DNA of 64,000 bases from Sphingomonas sp. SORGH_AS_0950 (GCF_030818415.1 NZ_JAUTAE010000001.1:3312001-3376000), one strand, 5' to 3'; positions 52,693 to 63,971 are shown, numbered from the stretch's first letter. Made by a program: numbers and translations. Notes: generated from the sequence alone by a model not told the origin.

Positions 52693-54264
52693 TCAGCCGG
52701 CGGGGCTGACCGGCACCGGGCCGTTGGCCGTCGCCTCCAGCAGCGAGTCGCCGCCCAGCACGCGGTAGAGGGTGACGCGGTTGCTCGCCGCCGTCAGCTG
52801 GGTCGCGATCACCGTGCGCTGCGCTGAATAGAGCGAGCGCTGCGCGTCCAGCGTGTTCAAGAAGGGCGTGATCCCGCCGCGATAGCTGGCTTCGGTCAGG
52901 CGATAGGTATCCGCCGCCGCCGTCAGGAAGCGGCGATTGGCCCCCAGCTGGTCGGCGATCGTCCCCTGCCGGGCCAGCGCATCGGCGGTTTCCTGGAACG
53001 CGGTCTGGATCGTCTTTTCATAGGTCGCCAGCGCGGCATCGCGCTGCGCCTCAGAATAGCGGACCCCGGCGACGCCCGCGCCCGCCTGGAAGATCGGATA
53101 GCTGACCGACGGCGCGACCGAATAGTTGAAGCTGCCGCCCGAGAAGAGCGAGGACAGCGCGGTGCTGGCAAAGCCGACCAGCCCGGTCAGCGAGATACGC
53201 GGGAACAGCGCCGCGCGCGCCGCGCCGATCTGGCCATTGGTCGCGCGCAGCTGATATTCGGCCTGCACCACATCGGGGCGGCGCAGCAGGATGCCCGAAT
53301 CGAGCCCGGCGGGCAGGGTGGCGATGGTGGGGGCGGCCTCCTCGATCGACGCGGGCAGCAGACTGGCCTCGATCGGCGCGCCGACCAGCAGTTGCAGCGC
53401 GTTGACGTCCTGCGCCACGGCGGTCTTCTGCTGCGCGAGATCGGCCTGCGCGGTGGCGAGCACCTGTTCGGCCTGGCGCAGGTCGGTGCGCGGCGCGATG
53501 CCGCCCTCCAGCCGGGCGCGGGTCAGCGTGACGCTGCGCTCGGCACTGGCGGCGGTCTGCTGCGCGATGGCGAGCAGGCTCTGGTCCGCGCCATAGTTCA
53601 GCCAGGCATCGGCGATGTCGCCGACCAGCGTCAGCCGGGTCGCCCGCGCCCCCGCCTCGGTCGCGAAATAGCGGTCGAGCGCCGCGCCGGTCAGCGACCG
53701 CACGCGCCCGAACAGGTCCAGCTCGAACGCGGTGGTGCCCAGATTGACCGACCAGGCGCTGCCATTGCCGCCCGAGCCGGTGACGATCGAGCCGCCGGTG
53801 CCCCCGGTTCCCACACCCGTCCCGGTTCCGCCGGTGCCGACACCGCCCGTGCCCGTCCCGCCGGTTCCGGTTCCGGTGCCGCCATTGCCGACCGCCTGGC
53901 TCGCCGCGCCGCCCGATCCGCGATCGGTATAGCTGTAGCGGCCGGTCGCATCGACTTGCGGCAACAGGCTGGCGCGCTGGATGCGATATTGCGCGCGCGT
54001 CGCGGCGATGTTGGCGGCCGCCACGCGCAGGTCGCGATTGTTCGCCAGCGCCTGCGCGATCAGCCGTTGCAGCCGTGCGTCGCGGAAGATGTCGCTGTAG
54101 CGCACGCTGGGCAGCGCCGCCTCCGACTGGCGGAGATAGGCATCGCCGACCGGCCAGGAGGCCGGCACCGGCAAGGCGGGCTGGACATATTTGGGCGCCA
54201 TCGAACAGCCCGACAGGGCGGTGGCGGCCAGCAGGATCGCGGGCAGGGGGAATGGAATACGCAT
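52693..54264 (-). CDS. RND efflux outer-membrane factor (NodT/OprM family)
   Basis: The 523-residue lipoprotein (lipobox ATALSGC, Cys20) has two outer-membrane-factor repeats, with family segments AQYRIQRASLLPQVDATGRY, GTTAFELDLFGRVRSLTGAA, LRRPDVVQAEYQLRATNGQI and AARAALFPRISLTGLVG. It forms a trimeric channel with the adaptor and pump encoded upstream. Residues about 128-168 are a Gly/Thr-rich low-complexity insertion where OprM has its first extracellular loop. The start codon overlaps the pump stop codon by one base (TGATG). Confidence 0.92.
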   Translation of the reverse strand: MRIPFPLPAILLAATALSGCSMAPKYVQPALPVPASWPVGDAYLRQSEAALPSVRYSDIFRDARLQRLIAQALANNRDLRVAAANIAATRAQYRIQRASLLPQVDATGRYSYTDRGSGGAASQAVGNGGTGTGTGGTGTGGVGTGGTGTGVGTGGTGGSIVTGSGGNGSAWSVNLGTTAFELDLFGRVRSLTGAALDRYFATEAGARATRLTLVGDIADAWLNYGADQSLLAIAQQTAASAERSVTLTRARLEGGIAPRTDLRQAEQVLATAQADLAQQKTAVAQDVNALQLLVGAPIEASLLPASIEEAAPTIATLPAGLDSGILLRRPDVVQAEYQLRATNGQIGAARAALFPRISLTGLVGFASTALSSLFSGGSFNYSVAPSVSYPIFQAGAGVAGVRYSEAQRDAALATYEKTIQTAFQETADALARQGTIADQLGANRRFLTAAADTYRLTEASYRGGITPFLNTLDAQRSLYSAQRTVIATQLTAASNRVTLYRVLGGDSLLEATANGPVPVSPAG

Positions 54265-57200
54265 CAGGCCTTCTCCGCGCCTTCGGTGGCGGCGGGACTA
54301 TGCCCCGCGCCATGCTCGCTAGTCGGACGCCCACGCAGACGGGCCAGGCCGTTGCGCACCGACCGGCGGACCAGCACGAAGAAGAGCGGGATATAGAAGA
54401 TCGCGAGCACGGTCGCGGTCAGCATGCCCCCGATCACCGCCGTGCCGATCGCGATCCGGCTGTTCGCGCCCGCGCCAGTCGAGATGGCGAGCGGCAGCAC
54501 GCCGAAGATGAAGGCGAAGCTGGTCATCAGGATCGGCCGCAGGCGGATCTTGGCCGCCTCCAGCGCGGCGTCGATGATCCGCTTGCCCTGTTTCTCCGCC
54601 TGCTCGGCGAACTCGATCATCAGGATGGCGTTCTTGGCCGCCAGCCCCATCGTCGTCAGCAGGCCGATCTGGAGATAGACGTCGTTGGTCAGCCCGCGCA
54701 GCGTCACGAAGGCGACCGCGCCGATCAGGCCCAGCGGGATGACCAGCAGCACCGCGAACGGGATCGACCAGCTTTCATAGAGCGCCGCCAGGCACAGGAA
54801 GACGACCAGGATCGACAGCCCGTACAGGATTGGCGCCTGCCCGCCCGACAGCCGTTCCTGATAGGACAGCCCCGCCCAGGCGACCGAGGTGCCGGGGATG
54901 TCCGCCGCCAGTTCGGTCATCCGCTGCATCGCGTCGCCCGAACTGTAGCCCGGCGCGGCCGATCCCTGGAATTCATAGGACGGGATGCCGTTGAACCGCG
55001 ACAGGGTGGTCGGCGCCACGCCCCAGTTGATCGTCGAGAAGGACGAGAAGGGCGCCATCTGCCCGCTCGACCCGCGGACGAACCATTGCTTCAGGTCCTC
55101 GGGCTCGGCGCGGTACGGCGCGTCGCCCTGGACATAGACGCGCTTCACGCGGCCCCGGTCGATGAAGTCGTTGACATATTGCCCGCCCCAGGCGGTGGAC
55201 AGCGTGCTGTTCACCTGTTGCTGCGACAGGCCGAGCGCGGACAGCTTCTGCTGGTCGAGGTCGACGCGCAGCGTGGCGATGTCGGGCAGCTCGGTCAGGC
55301 GGACCGAGGCCAGCTTGGGATCGGCATTGGCCTTGGCGAGTAATTCGTCGCGCACCGCCTCGAACTTCTCCAGCGGCATGCCGGAGGTGTTCTGCAACTC
55401 CATGGTGAAGCCGTCCGACTGGCCCAGGCCGCGCACGGCGGGAGGGACCAGCGCGAAGACCTGCGCGTCGCGCAAGCCCCGGAACGCGGCGGAGGCGCGG
55501 CCGGTAATCGCATCGGCGCTGTTTTCCTTGCCCTTGCGATCGGCCCAGTCGACGAAGTTGATGAAGCCCTGGCCGGTATTCTGGCCGCTGGTGCCGCCAC
55601 CACCGCCGCCCGCGACCGAGAACAGCACCTGGACGTTCTTGCCCTCATGCTGCGCGAAATATTGCTCGACGCGGCGCTGGATCTCCATGGTGCGGTTCTG
55701 CGTCGCACCGGCGGGCAGGCGGAACTGGACGATGGCCGCGCCCTGGTCCTCGGTCGGCAGGAAGCCGGTGGGCAGGCGCAGGAACAGGATCGCCAGCAGC
55801 GCGACGACGCCGACATAGATCAGCAGGAACAGCCATTTGCGGTCGACCACGGTGCGCACGGCCGAGACATATTTCTCGACCGTCCAGTCGAAGCGGCGGT
55901 TGAACCCGTCCTTCGCGCGCTGGAGCCCATGCGCCACGCGCGGGAATTTGCGGTCGAGCCAGGCGCCGTCCTCGCCCTCCTTCGCCTTCTGCTTGAGCAG
56001 CGTCGCGGTCAGCGCGGGCGACAGGATGATCGCGACCGCCACCGACAGGATCATCGCCGAGACGATGGTGATCGAGAACTGGCGATAGATGACGCCGGTC
56101 GACCCGCCGAAGAACGCCATCGGCAGGAACACCGCCGACAGGACCAGCGCGATGGCGACCAGCGCTACGGTGATCTCGCGCATCGACTCGATCGTCGCCT
56201 CGCGCGGGGTCATATCCGGATTTTCCTCGAGCAGACGCTCGACATTCTCCACGACCACGATCGCGTCGTCGACCAGCAGACCGATCGCCAGCACCAGCCC
56301 GAACAGGGTCAGCGTGTTGATCGAGAAGCCCGCCATGTAGAAGATGGCAAAGGTGCCCAGCAGCACCACCGGCACCGCGATCGTCGGGACCAGGGTCGCG
56401 CGCCAGCTTTGCAGGAAGACGAACATGACAATGACGACGAGGATGATCGCCTCGATCAGCGTCTTGACCACCTCGTCGATCGACAGCTTGATGAAGGCGG
56501 TGGTGTCGTTGGCATAGGCGACCTTCAGGCCCGGCGGAAAGCCCTTGGCGACGCGGGTGATCTCGGCCTTGACCAGCTCGGCGGTCTTCAGCGCGTCGGC
56601 GCCCGGCGCCATCAGCACGGCGATACCGGCGCCCGGATGCTGGTTGATCCGGCTGACCGCGGCATAGCTTTCCGCGCCCAGCTCGATCCGCGCCACGTCG
56701 GACAGCTTGACGGTCGCGCCGTTGTTCAGCGTCTTGACGATGATCTCTCGGAACTGCTCGGGCGTCTGGAGGCGCGACTGCGAGGTCACGGTGGCGTTGA
56801 GCATCTGGGTCGAGGCGGACGGCGTGCCGCCGACCTCGCCCGCCGCGACCTCGGTATTCTGGTTCTGGATCGCGGTGGTCACGTCCGAGGGCATCAGCTG
56901 GTACGAGGCCAGCTTTTCCGGGTTCAGCCAGATGCGCATCGCATATTGCGATCCGAACACGTTGGTGTCGCCGACGCCCTGGATACGGCCCAGCGGGTCC
57001 TGGAGATTGGAGACGAGATAGTCGGAGACGTCCTGATTCGTCATCCGGTTCGTCTCGTCATAGACGCCCGCGATCAACAGGAAGTCGGGGTTCGACTTGC
57101 GGACGACCAGGCCCTGTTGCTGCACCTGTTGCGGCAGGCGCGCGACCGCCTGCTGGACCTGGTTCTGGACCTGGACCTGCGCGATGTCGGGGTCGGTGCC

Positions 57201-57491
57201 CTTGGCGAAGGTGGCGGTGATCGACACCGAGCCGCGGCTGGACGAGGAGGACTGGAAATAGAGAAGCCCGTCAATGCCGGTCAGCTGCTGTTCGATGACC
57301 TGGGTGACCGAGTTTTGCAGCGTCTGCGCCGAGGCGCCGGGGAAGGTGGCGCGGATCGACACCTGGGGCGGGGCGACGTCGGGATATTGCGCGATGGGCA
57401 GGCCCATGATCGCGCCGACGCCCGCCAGCATGACGATGATGGCAAGGACCCAGGCGAAGATGGGACGATCGATGAAGACACGGCTGAGCAT
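54264..57491 (-). CDS. RND-family multidrug efflux pump (HAE1, AcrB/MexB-like)
   Basis: The 1075-residue inner-membrane pump has the full HAE1 architecture: N-terminal MLSRVFIDRPIFAWVLAIIV, twelve predicted membrane helices, two large periplasmic loops, and the proton-relay region with adjacent aspartates in AIGLLVDDAIVVVENVERLL (TM4). The QQLTGIDGLLYFQSSSSSRG, VNNEIGQ-type and GLAAKNAILMIEFAEQ segments fit AcrB/MexB. It exports hydrophobic drugs, dyes and bile-salt-like compounds with the adaptor and outer-membrane factor encoded on either side. The C-terminal 30 residues are polar and histidine-containing. Confidence 0.95.
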   Translation of the reverse strand: MLSRVFIDRPIFAWVLAIIVMLAGVGAIMGLPIAQYPDVAPPQVSIRATFPGASAQTLQNSVTQVIEQQLTGIDGLLYFQSSSSSRGSVSITATFAKGTDPDIAQVQVQNQVQQAVARLPQQVQQQGLVVRKSNPDFLLIAGVYDETNRMTNQDVSDYLVSNLQDPLGRIQGVGDTNVFGSQYAMRIWLNPEKLASYQLMPSDVTTAIQNQNTEVAAGEVGGTPSASTQMLNATVTSQSRLQTPEQFREIIVKTLNNGATVKLSDVARIELGAESYAAVSRINQHPGAGIAVLMAPGADALKTAELVKAEITRVAKGFPPGLKVAYANDTTAFIKLSIDEVVKTLIEAIILVVIVMFVFLQSWRATLVPTIAVPVVLLGTFAIFYMAGFSINTLTLFGLVLAIGLLVDDAIVVVENVERLLEENPDMTPREATIESMREITVALVAIALVLSAVFLPMAFFGGSTGVIYRQFSITIVSAMILSVAVAIILSPALTATLLKQKAKEGEDGAWLDRKFPRVAHGLQRAKDGFNRRFDWTVEKYVSAVRTVVDRKWLFLLIYVGVVALLAILFLRLPTGFLPTEDQGAAIVQFRLPAGATQNRTMEIQRRVEQYFAQHEGKNVQVLFSVAGGGGGGTSGQNTGQGFINFVDWADRKGKENSADAITGRASAAFRGLRDAQVFALVPPAVRGLGQSDGFTMELQNTSGMPLEKFEAVRDELLAKANADPKLASVRLTELPDIATLRVDLDQQKLSALGLSQQQVNSTLSTAWGGQYVNDFIDRGRVKRVYVQGDAPYRAEPEDLKQWFVRGSSGQMAPFSSFSTINWGVAPTTLSRFNGIPSYEFQGSAAPGYSSGDAMQRMTELAADIPGTSVAWAGLSYQERLSGGQAPILYGLSILVVFLCLAALYESWSIPFAVLLVIPLGLIGAVAFVTLRGLTNDVYLQIGLLTTMGLAAKNAILMIEFAEQAEKQGKRIIDAALEAAKIRLRPILMTSFAFIFGVLPLAISTGAGANSRIAIGTAVIGGMLTATVLAIFYIPLFFVLVRRSVRNGLARLRGRPTSEHGAGHSPAATEGAEKA

Positions 57492-57498
57492 GGTCCGG

Positions 57499-58740
57499 TC
57501 AGCCCGCCTTGCCCTTGGCGGCCTGCATCGTCTTCATCTGTTCGGGCGAGGGGGGCTGGACCTTTTGCGGGCTGTTGGCGGGCACCGCGCGCACGCTCTG
57601 GCCGTCGCGCAGGTTGGACAGGCCCTGGGTGATGATGCGATCGCCCGGCTTCAGCCCGTCGGTGACCACCCAGAAGCTGCCCTGCGTGCGTTCGGCCTTC
57701 ACCGTCCTCTGCTGCACCTTGTCGTTCGGCCCGACGACGAACAGCGTCGCATTGCCCTTCGCGTCGCGCGATACCGCCTGCTGGGGGACCAGATAGGCGC
57801 TGGTGTCGATCGCCTGCGCGAACCGCGCGCGAACGAACATGCCGGGCAGCAGCAGCCCCTGCGGATTGGGGAAGCGCGCGCGCAGCGTCACGGTGCCGGT
57901 CTGCGGATCGACCACCGCCTCGGCGAATTCGACCGTGCCGACCTGCCCGTAATCGGTGCCGTCCTCCAGCCGCAGCCGGACCTGCGCGCTGGCGGGGATC
58001 AGGCCGTCGCGCGCCGACAGGCTGCGCCGCAGCGACAACAGGTCGCTCGCCGATTGCTGGATATCGACGAAGATCGGATCGAGCCGCTGGATCTGCGCCA
58101 GCGGATCGGTCTGGTTCGAGCTGACCAGCGCGCCGACGGTGAACAGCGAGCGGCCGATCCGCCCGCTGATCGGCGCGGGGACGGTGGTGAATTGCAGGTT
58201 CACCCGCGCCGTCTCCAGCGCGGCGCGGGTCTGCGCGACCTGGGCCGCGGCCTGGCGGGCGCTGGCCTGGGCGTTGGTATAGTCCTGCTTCGAGATCGCC
58301 TCGATCTGCGCCAGCGGGCGATAGCGTTCGGCCTGGATCCGCGTCGCTTCGGCATTGGCCTGCGCGCTTTGCAGGTTCGCGGCGGCCTGGTTGGCGGCGG
58401 CGCGATAGAGGCGCGGATCGATCTCGTAGAGCGGCTGGCCGCGCTTGACGAGCGCGCCCTCGGTGAACAGGCGGCGGCGGATGATGCCGGTCACCTGCGG
58501 CCGGACGTCGGAGCTTTCAAAGGCGCTGGTCCGCGCGGCCAGCTCGGTCACGATCGGGGCGTCGGTCGGCTGCACGGTCACGAAGCCGACGGTCGGCGTC
58601 GCCTGCGTGCCATTGCGTCCCTTGGCGGCGCCACCCGCTTCCTTCCCGCCGCATCCCGACAGCGTCAGCAGTGCGACGGCCATGGCCGTACCGGCGAGCA
58701 TGCCGTGCCCGCGAAAACCTGCAAAGTTCAATTCGTCCAC
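57499..58740 (-). CDS. RND efflux periplasmic adaptor (AcrA/MexA-like)
   Basis: The adaptor of about 413 residues has a lipoprotein-like signal (AMAVALLTLSGCGGKE) and a first barrel-sandwich half (VRPQVTGIIRRRLFTEGALV). An alpha-hairpin rich in Ala/Gln (about 110-190) and the second lipoyl half (APISGRIGRSLFTVGALVSS) follow, then beta-barrel and membrane-proximal domains (GNATLFVVGPNDKVQQRTV). GTG 58740 (VDELNFAGF) is a working start; ATG 58701 also precedes the lipobox. It is the first gene of the operon adaptor-pump-outer membrane factor. No TetR-type repressor is adjacent. About 210 bp separate it from rpiA, where ATTGTCGC occurs twice in tandem near 58876-58892. Confidence 0.92.
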   Translation of the reverse strand: MDELNFAGFRGHGMLAGTAMAVALLTLSGCGGKEAGGAAKGRNGTQATPTVGFVTVQPTDAPIVTELAARTSAFESSDVRPQVTGIIRRRLFTEGALVKRGQPLYEIDPRLYRAAANQAAANLQSAQANAEATRIQAERYRPLAQIEAISKQDYTNAQASARQAAAQVAQTRAALETARVNLQFTTVPAPISGRIGRSLFTVGALVSSNQTDPLAQIQRLDPIFVDIQQSASDLLSLRRSLSARDGLIPASAQVRLRLEDGTDYGQVGTVEFAEAVVDPQTGTVTLRARFPNPQGLLLPGMFVRARFAQAIDTSAYLVPQQAVSRDAKGNATLFVVGPNDKVQQRTVKAERTQGSFWVVTDGLKPGDRIITQGLSNLRDGQSVRAVPANSPQKVQPPSPEQMKTMQAAKGKAG

Positions 58741-58952
58741 CTGCCTGAAAAGTCCGGCCGCGCGCCCGGCATGCGCGAAAATGCGCGACCGGGACGAAAC
58801 GTTGCTGAGCACCAACAAATTGCACGCGGCGGGTCCGAAAAGGCAAGTGATGATGGCCTAATCCTCCTGCCTTAATTGTCGCAAATTGTCGCGCTGCGGC
58901 AAAACCGCGCCGGGTGGGGAGCCTTTGCGTTTCTCAAGCATTTTCAAACGAT

Positions 58953-59624
58953 ATGACCGATCGCGATGCCGATAAGCGCCTGGCCGCTGCCGCAGCGGTC
59001 GATGAGGTTTGCGACAACATGCTCGTCGGACTGGGAACGGGATCGACGGCCGCCCATGCCATCGCCGCGCTGGCCGCCCGAAAGCTGAGGATCGACGCCG
59101 TCGCCACGTCCGAGGCAAGCGCCGCGCTGGCGACGTCGCTGGGAATCCGGGTACGCGATTTCGCCACGGTCTCGCGCGTCGACCTGGCGATCGACGGGGC
59201 GGATGCGATCGATGCGCGGCTGCGTGCGGTCAAGGGCGCGGGTGGCGCTATGCTGCGCGAGAAGGTCGTGGCGGCGTCCGCCGGCCGGATGATCGTGATC
59301 GCTGATGGGTCAAAACGCGTGGCGCGTCTGGGCGGCGCGGCGCTGCCGGTCGAGATACTGCCCTTCGCGGCGGCCTTTGCGGCGTCGCGGCTGGCGCAAC
59401 TGTTCGTCCGCTGCGTCGAGCGACAGGATTACCGGACCGACAATGGCAATATCGTCATCGACGGCCATGGCTGGGACGATGCGGCCCCGCGTGCGTTGGC
59501 GGACGCGCTGATGGCGATCCCCGGCGTCGTCGGGCATGGCCTGTTCCTCAGCGAAATCGATGCCGCCTATATTGCCGACGACGGAATCGTTACCCGGCTG
59601 GAACGGGGGCGGAACCCGCGCTAA
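58953..59624 (+). CDS. rpiA: Ribose-5-phosphate isomerase A
   Basis: The 223-residue enzyme interconverts ribose 5-phosphate and ribulose 5-phosphate. The phosphate loop MLVGLGTGSTAAHAIAAL, the catalytic-acid motif DLAIDGADAIDARL and the KGAGGAMLREKVVA motif with the catalytic glutamate are all present, as is YRTDNGNIVID near the C-terminus. ATG 58953 (MTDRDADKRL) is preferred over the frame start at 58914. It lies 75 bp before tkt and starts the pentose-phosphate gene cluster. Confidence 0.95.
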   Translation: MTDRDADKRLAAAAAVDEVCDNMLVGLGTGSTAAHAIAALAARKLRIDAVATSEASAALATSLGIRVRDFATVSRVDLAIDGADAIDARLRAVKGAGGAMLREKVVAASAGRMIVIADGSKRVARLGGAALPVEILPFAAAFAASRLAQLFVRCVERQDYRTDNGNIVIDGHGWDDAAPRALADALMAIPGVVGHGLFLSEIDAAYIADDGIVTRLERGRNPR

Positions 59625-59699
59625 GGCCGGTGACGCATGGCAACCAGGATCGTTCGCGCCCGCGTGCGGTCACATATACGAAGGATGAGGCCAGATTCC

Positions 59700-61787
59700 A
59701 TGACCGATGCCACCACCAACGCCGTGGCCGACACCCATCTGCACGAAGATGGGTCGATCGAGCGCCTGACCATCGACACGATCCGTACCCTGTCGATGGA
59801 CGCGGTGCAGCAGGCCAATTCGGGCCACCCCGGCACGCCGATGGCGCTGGCCCCGGTCGGACATACCATCTGGTCCAAATTCCTGCGCTATGACCCCGCC
59901 CATGCCGACTGGCCCAATCGCGACCGTTTCGTGCTGTCGGTCGGCCATGCCTCGATGTTGCTCTACTCGCTGATCCACCTCGCGGGGATCGAGGAGATCG
60001 ACGCGGACGGCAACAAGTCGGGCAGGCCCGCGCTAAGCCTGGAGGACCTGAAGGGCTTCCGCCAGCTCAACTCCAGGACGCCGGGCCATCCCGAATATCG
60101 CCACACCACCGGCGTCGAGACCACGACCGGCCCGCTCGGCGCGGGCTGCGGCAACTCGGTCGGCATGGCGATCGCCGAGCGCTGGCTGGCCGCGCATTTC
60201 AACCGCGAGGGTTTCCCCGTCTTCGACCATGACGTCTATGTCGTGTGCGGCGACGGCGACATGATGGAGGGTGTGGCGTCCGAGGCGGCCTCGACCGCCG
60301 GGCATCTCAAGCTGTCCAACCTGTGCTGGATCTACGATTCGAACCAGATTTCGATCGAGGGCGGCACCGACATCGCGTTCAACGAGGATGTGGGCAAGCG
60401 GTTCGAGGCCTATGGCTGGAACGTGCTGCATGTCGACGACGCGAACGACGTCGCCGCGCTGACCGCCGCGCTCGACACCTTCAAGGCGACCACCGACAAG
60501 CCGACCTTCATCGTCGTGAAGTCGGTGATCGGCTATGGCAGCCCCAAGGCGGGCAGCGAGAAGGCGCATGGCGAGCCGCTGGGCGAGGATGCGATCCGCG
60601 CCACCAAGAAGGCCTATGGCTGGCCCGAGGACGCCAAGTTCCTGGTCCCCGACGGCGTGCGCGAAGCCTTCCAGGGCGCGATCGAGGCGCGTGGCAAGCC
60701 GCTGCGCGACGAATGGGTGGCGATGACCGATCGCTACCGTGCCGCATATCCCGAACTCGCCGCCGAACTCGACGCGATGCTCGCCGACAAGCTCCCCGAG
60801 GGCTGGGACAGCGATATCCCGGTGTTCGAGGCGGATGCCAAGGGCATTGCCAGCCGCGACTCGGGCGGCAAGGTGCAGAACGCCATCGCCGCCAAGGTGC
60901 CGTGGCTGATCGGCGGCTCGGCCGACCTCGCGCCGTCGACCAAGACGCTGATCAAGGACGGCGGTTCGTTCCAGCCGGGCAGCTATGAGGGGCGCAATTT
61001 CCACTTCGGCGTGCGCGAGCATTCGATGGGCGCGATCGTCGACGGCATGGCGCTGTCGCACCTGCGCTCCTATGGCGCGACCTTCCTGGTCTTCTCCGAC
61101 TATATGCGCGCGCCGATCCGGCTCGCCGCGATCATGGAGATCGGTGCGGTGTTCGTCTTCACGCACGACTCGATCGGCGTGGGCGAGGATGGTCCGACCC
61201 ACCAGCCGATCGAGCATCTGGCGACACTGCGTGCGATCCCCGGCCTCGACACCATCCGCCCCGGCGATGCGAACGAGGTTGCCGAGGCGTGGCGCTGCGC
61301 CGTCGAGTCGGCCAGCCACCCGACCGCGCTGATCTTCTCGCGTCAGGCGCTGCCGACGCTCGATCGCGGCAAGTACGCGCCTGCCTCGGGCGTGAAGAAG
61401 GGCGGTTACGTCCTTGCGGATTGCGACGGCACACCCGACATCATCCTTATCGCAACGGGGTCGGAACTGTCGCTGGTGACGGACGCCTATGAGACGCTGA
61501 AGGCTGATGGCATCAAGGCGCGCGTCGTCTCGCTGCCGAGCTGGTATCGTTTCGAGCTGCAAGATGCGGCGTACAAGGAAAGCGTCTTGCCGAAGGGCGT
61601 GACCAAGCGTCTGGCGGTCGAGCAGGCCGGATCGATCGGCTGGGACCGCTATGTCGGGTTCGAAGGCCGCACGATCACCATGTCGACCTTCGGTGCTTCC
61701 GCACCGCTCGCCAAGTTGCAGGACAAGTACGGCTTCACCCACGACAATGTCGTGAAGGTGGCCCGCGAAATGCTGGAGACCAAGTGA
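59700..61787 (+). CDS. tkt: Transketolase
   Basis: The 695-residue ThDP enzyme transfers two-carbon units among sugar phosphates. The substrate-channel motif SGHPGTPMALAPVGH, the ThDP-Mg motif VCGDGDMMEGVASEAAS followed by YDSNQISIEG, and the pyrimidine-domain segments HFGVREHSMGAIVDGMAL and FTHDSIGVGEDGPTHQP are clear. ATG 59700 (MTDATTNAVADTHL) is chosen; the upstream ATG 59637 would add an Arg-rich leader unlike the family. It overlaps tal by one base. Confidence 0.96.
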   Translation: MTDATTNAVADTHLHEDGSIERLTIDTIRTLSMDAVQQANSGHPGTPMALAPVGHTIWSKFLRYDPAHADWPNRDRFVLSVGHASMLLYSLIHLAGIEEIDADGNKSGRPALSLEDLKGFRQLNSRTPGHPEYRHTTGVETTTGPLGAGCGNSVGMAIAERWLAAHFNREGFPVFDHDVYVVCGDGDMMEGVASEAASTAGHLKLSNLCWIYDSNQISIEGGTDIAFNEDVGKRFEAYGWNVLHVDDANDVAALTAALDTFKATTDKPTFIVVKSVIGYGSPKAGSEKAHGEPLGEDAIRATKKAYGWPEDAKFLVPDGVREAFQGAIEARGKPLRDEWVAMTDRYRAAYPELAAELDAMLADKLPEGWDSDIPVFEADAKGIASRDSGGKVQNAIAAKVPWLIGGSADLAPSTKTLIKDGGSFQPGSYEGRNFHFGVREHSMGAIVDGMALSHLRSYGATFLVFSDYMRAPIRLAAIMEIGAVFVFTHDSIGVGEDGPTHQPIEHLATLRAIPGLDTIRPGDANEVAEAWRCAVESASHPTALIFSRQALPTLDRGKYAPASGVKKGGYVLADCDGTPDIILIATGSELSLVTDAYETLKADGIKARVVSLPSWYRFELQDAAYKESVLPKGVTKRLAVEQAGSIGWDRYVGFEGRTITMSTFGASAPLAKLQDKYGFTHDNVVKVAREMLETK

Positions 61788-62911
61788 TGAGCAAGCTGTC
61801 GGAACTGGGCGCCAAGGGCTGCGCCCCCTGGCTCGATTTCGTCGATCGCAAGTTCCTGGAGGCGAAGGGCTTGGAGAAGCTCGTCGCCGAGGACGGGCTG
61901 ACCGGCGTCACCTCCAACCCGTCGATCTTCGAGAAGGCGATGGGGCATGGCGACGCCTATGACGGCACGCTGGCGGCGTTCGACAAGGAGAACCCCGGCG
62001 CGGCGACCATCGACCGTTACGAGCATCTGGCGATTCAGGACATCAAGGCGGCGGCGGAAACGCTGAAGCCCGTCTATGACCGTCTCGACGCCAAGGACGG
62101 CTATGTCAGCCTGGAAGTGTCGCCCTATATCGCCGACGACACCGATGCGACCATCGCCGAGGCCGAGAAGCTGTGGCACGCGGTCGACCGCCCGAACCTG
62201 ATGATCAAGATCCCCGGCACCGACGCCGGCGCGCCCGCCATCTCGGCGACCATCGCCAAGGGGATCAACGTCAACGTCACGCTGCTCTTCTCGCAGGCCG
62301 CCTATATCAAGGTGGCCGAGGCCTATGCGGCCGGGCTGGAAGAGCGGGTCAAGGCCGGGCAGCCGATCGACCGGATCGCCAGCGTCGCCAGCTTCTTCAT
62401 CAGCCGCATCGACTCGGCGATCGACAAGAAGATCGACGAGCGCGTCGCCGCCGGTGACGCGGAAGCCGAGGCGCTGAAGGCCGTGCGCGGCAAGGTTGCC
62501 ATCGCCAATGCCAAGCTGGCGTATCAGTGGTATCTCGACTTCCTGAAGTCCGACCGCTGGCAGGCGCTGGCCGCCAAGGGCGCGCAGCCGCAGCGGCTGC
62601 TCTGGGCCTCGACCGGGACCAAGGACCCGTCCTTTCCCGACACGCTCTATATCGACACGCTGATCGGGCCGGACACGGTCAACACCATGCCGCCCAAGAC
62701 GATGGACGCCTTCCGCGACCATGGCACGGTGGCCGAGACGCTGACCGCCGATGTCGACGAGGCCAAGCATGTTCTCGCCGAGGCCGAGCGGCTGGGCCTG
62801 GACCTGGACGGCGTGACCGGCACGCTGGTCGCGGAGGGGGTGGCCTCCTTCGTCAAGGCGTTCGACGATCTGCTCGGCGCGATCGGGCAGAAGCAGCCCG
62901 CGACGGCCTGA
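61787..62911 (+). CDS. tal: Transaldolase
   Basis: The 374-residue enzyme transfers dihydroxyacetone between sugar phosphates. The Schiff-base lysine is about Lys141 in [14 protein letters not shown]. Supporting motifs are [40 protein letters not shown] and [19 protein letters not shown] 61787 overlaps the tkt stop as TGATG and follows GGAG at 8 bases; GTG 61784 is the alternative. The length fits the long single-domain bacterial Tal class, not the short or Tal-Pgi fused forms. A strong terminator follows. Confidence 0.95.
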   Translation: MSKLSELGAKGCAPWLDFVDRKFLEAKGLEKLVAEDGLTGVTSNPSIFEKAMGHGDAYDGTLAAFDKENPGAATIDRYEHLAIQDIKAAAETLKPVYDRLDAKDGYVSLEVSPYIADDTDATIAEAEKLWHAVDRPNLMIKIPGTDAGAPAISATIAKGINVNVTLLFSQAAYIKVAEAYAAGLEERVKAGQPIDRIASVASFFISRIDSAIDKKIDERVAAGDAEAEALKAVRGKVAIANAKLAYQWYLDFLKSDRWQALAAKGAQPQRLLWASTGTKDPSFPDTLYIDTLIGPDTVNTMPPKTMDAFRDHGTVAETLTADVDEAKHVLAEAERLGLDLDGVTGTLVAEGVASFVKAFDDLLGAIGQKQPATA

Positions 62912-62917
62912 TCCGAC

Positions 62918-62951
62918 AGGCCCCCTTCCCAGGGCGGGAAGGGGGCCTTTC
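62918..62951 (+). terminator. Strong intrinsic terminator between tal and gnd
   Basis: AGGCCCCCTTCCC pairs perfectly with GGGAAGGGGGCCT over 13 bp around a 5-base loop (AGGGC), followed by TTCACTTTC. It begins 6 bp after the tal stop codon, so it should end or reduce transcription before gnd. Confidence 0.85.
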
Positions 62952-62987
62952 ACTTTCTACGACATCAAGAACATAATGGAGTTCCGC

Positions 62988-63967
<980 letters not shown>

Positions 63968-63971
<4 letters not shown>

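Noticed and set aside
53761..53883. CRISPR-like or minisatellite array
   Set aside because: The repeats are short, degenerate, have no spacers, and lie within an intact reading frame of an outer-membrane factor.
55647..57632. A long plus-strand frame opposite the RND pump
   Set aside because: Repetitive Arg/Asp/Gln/His-rich shadow of a conserved transporter gene; no ribosome site and no recognisable domain.
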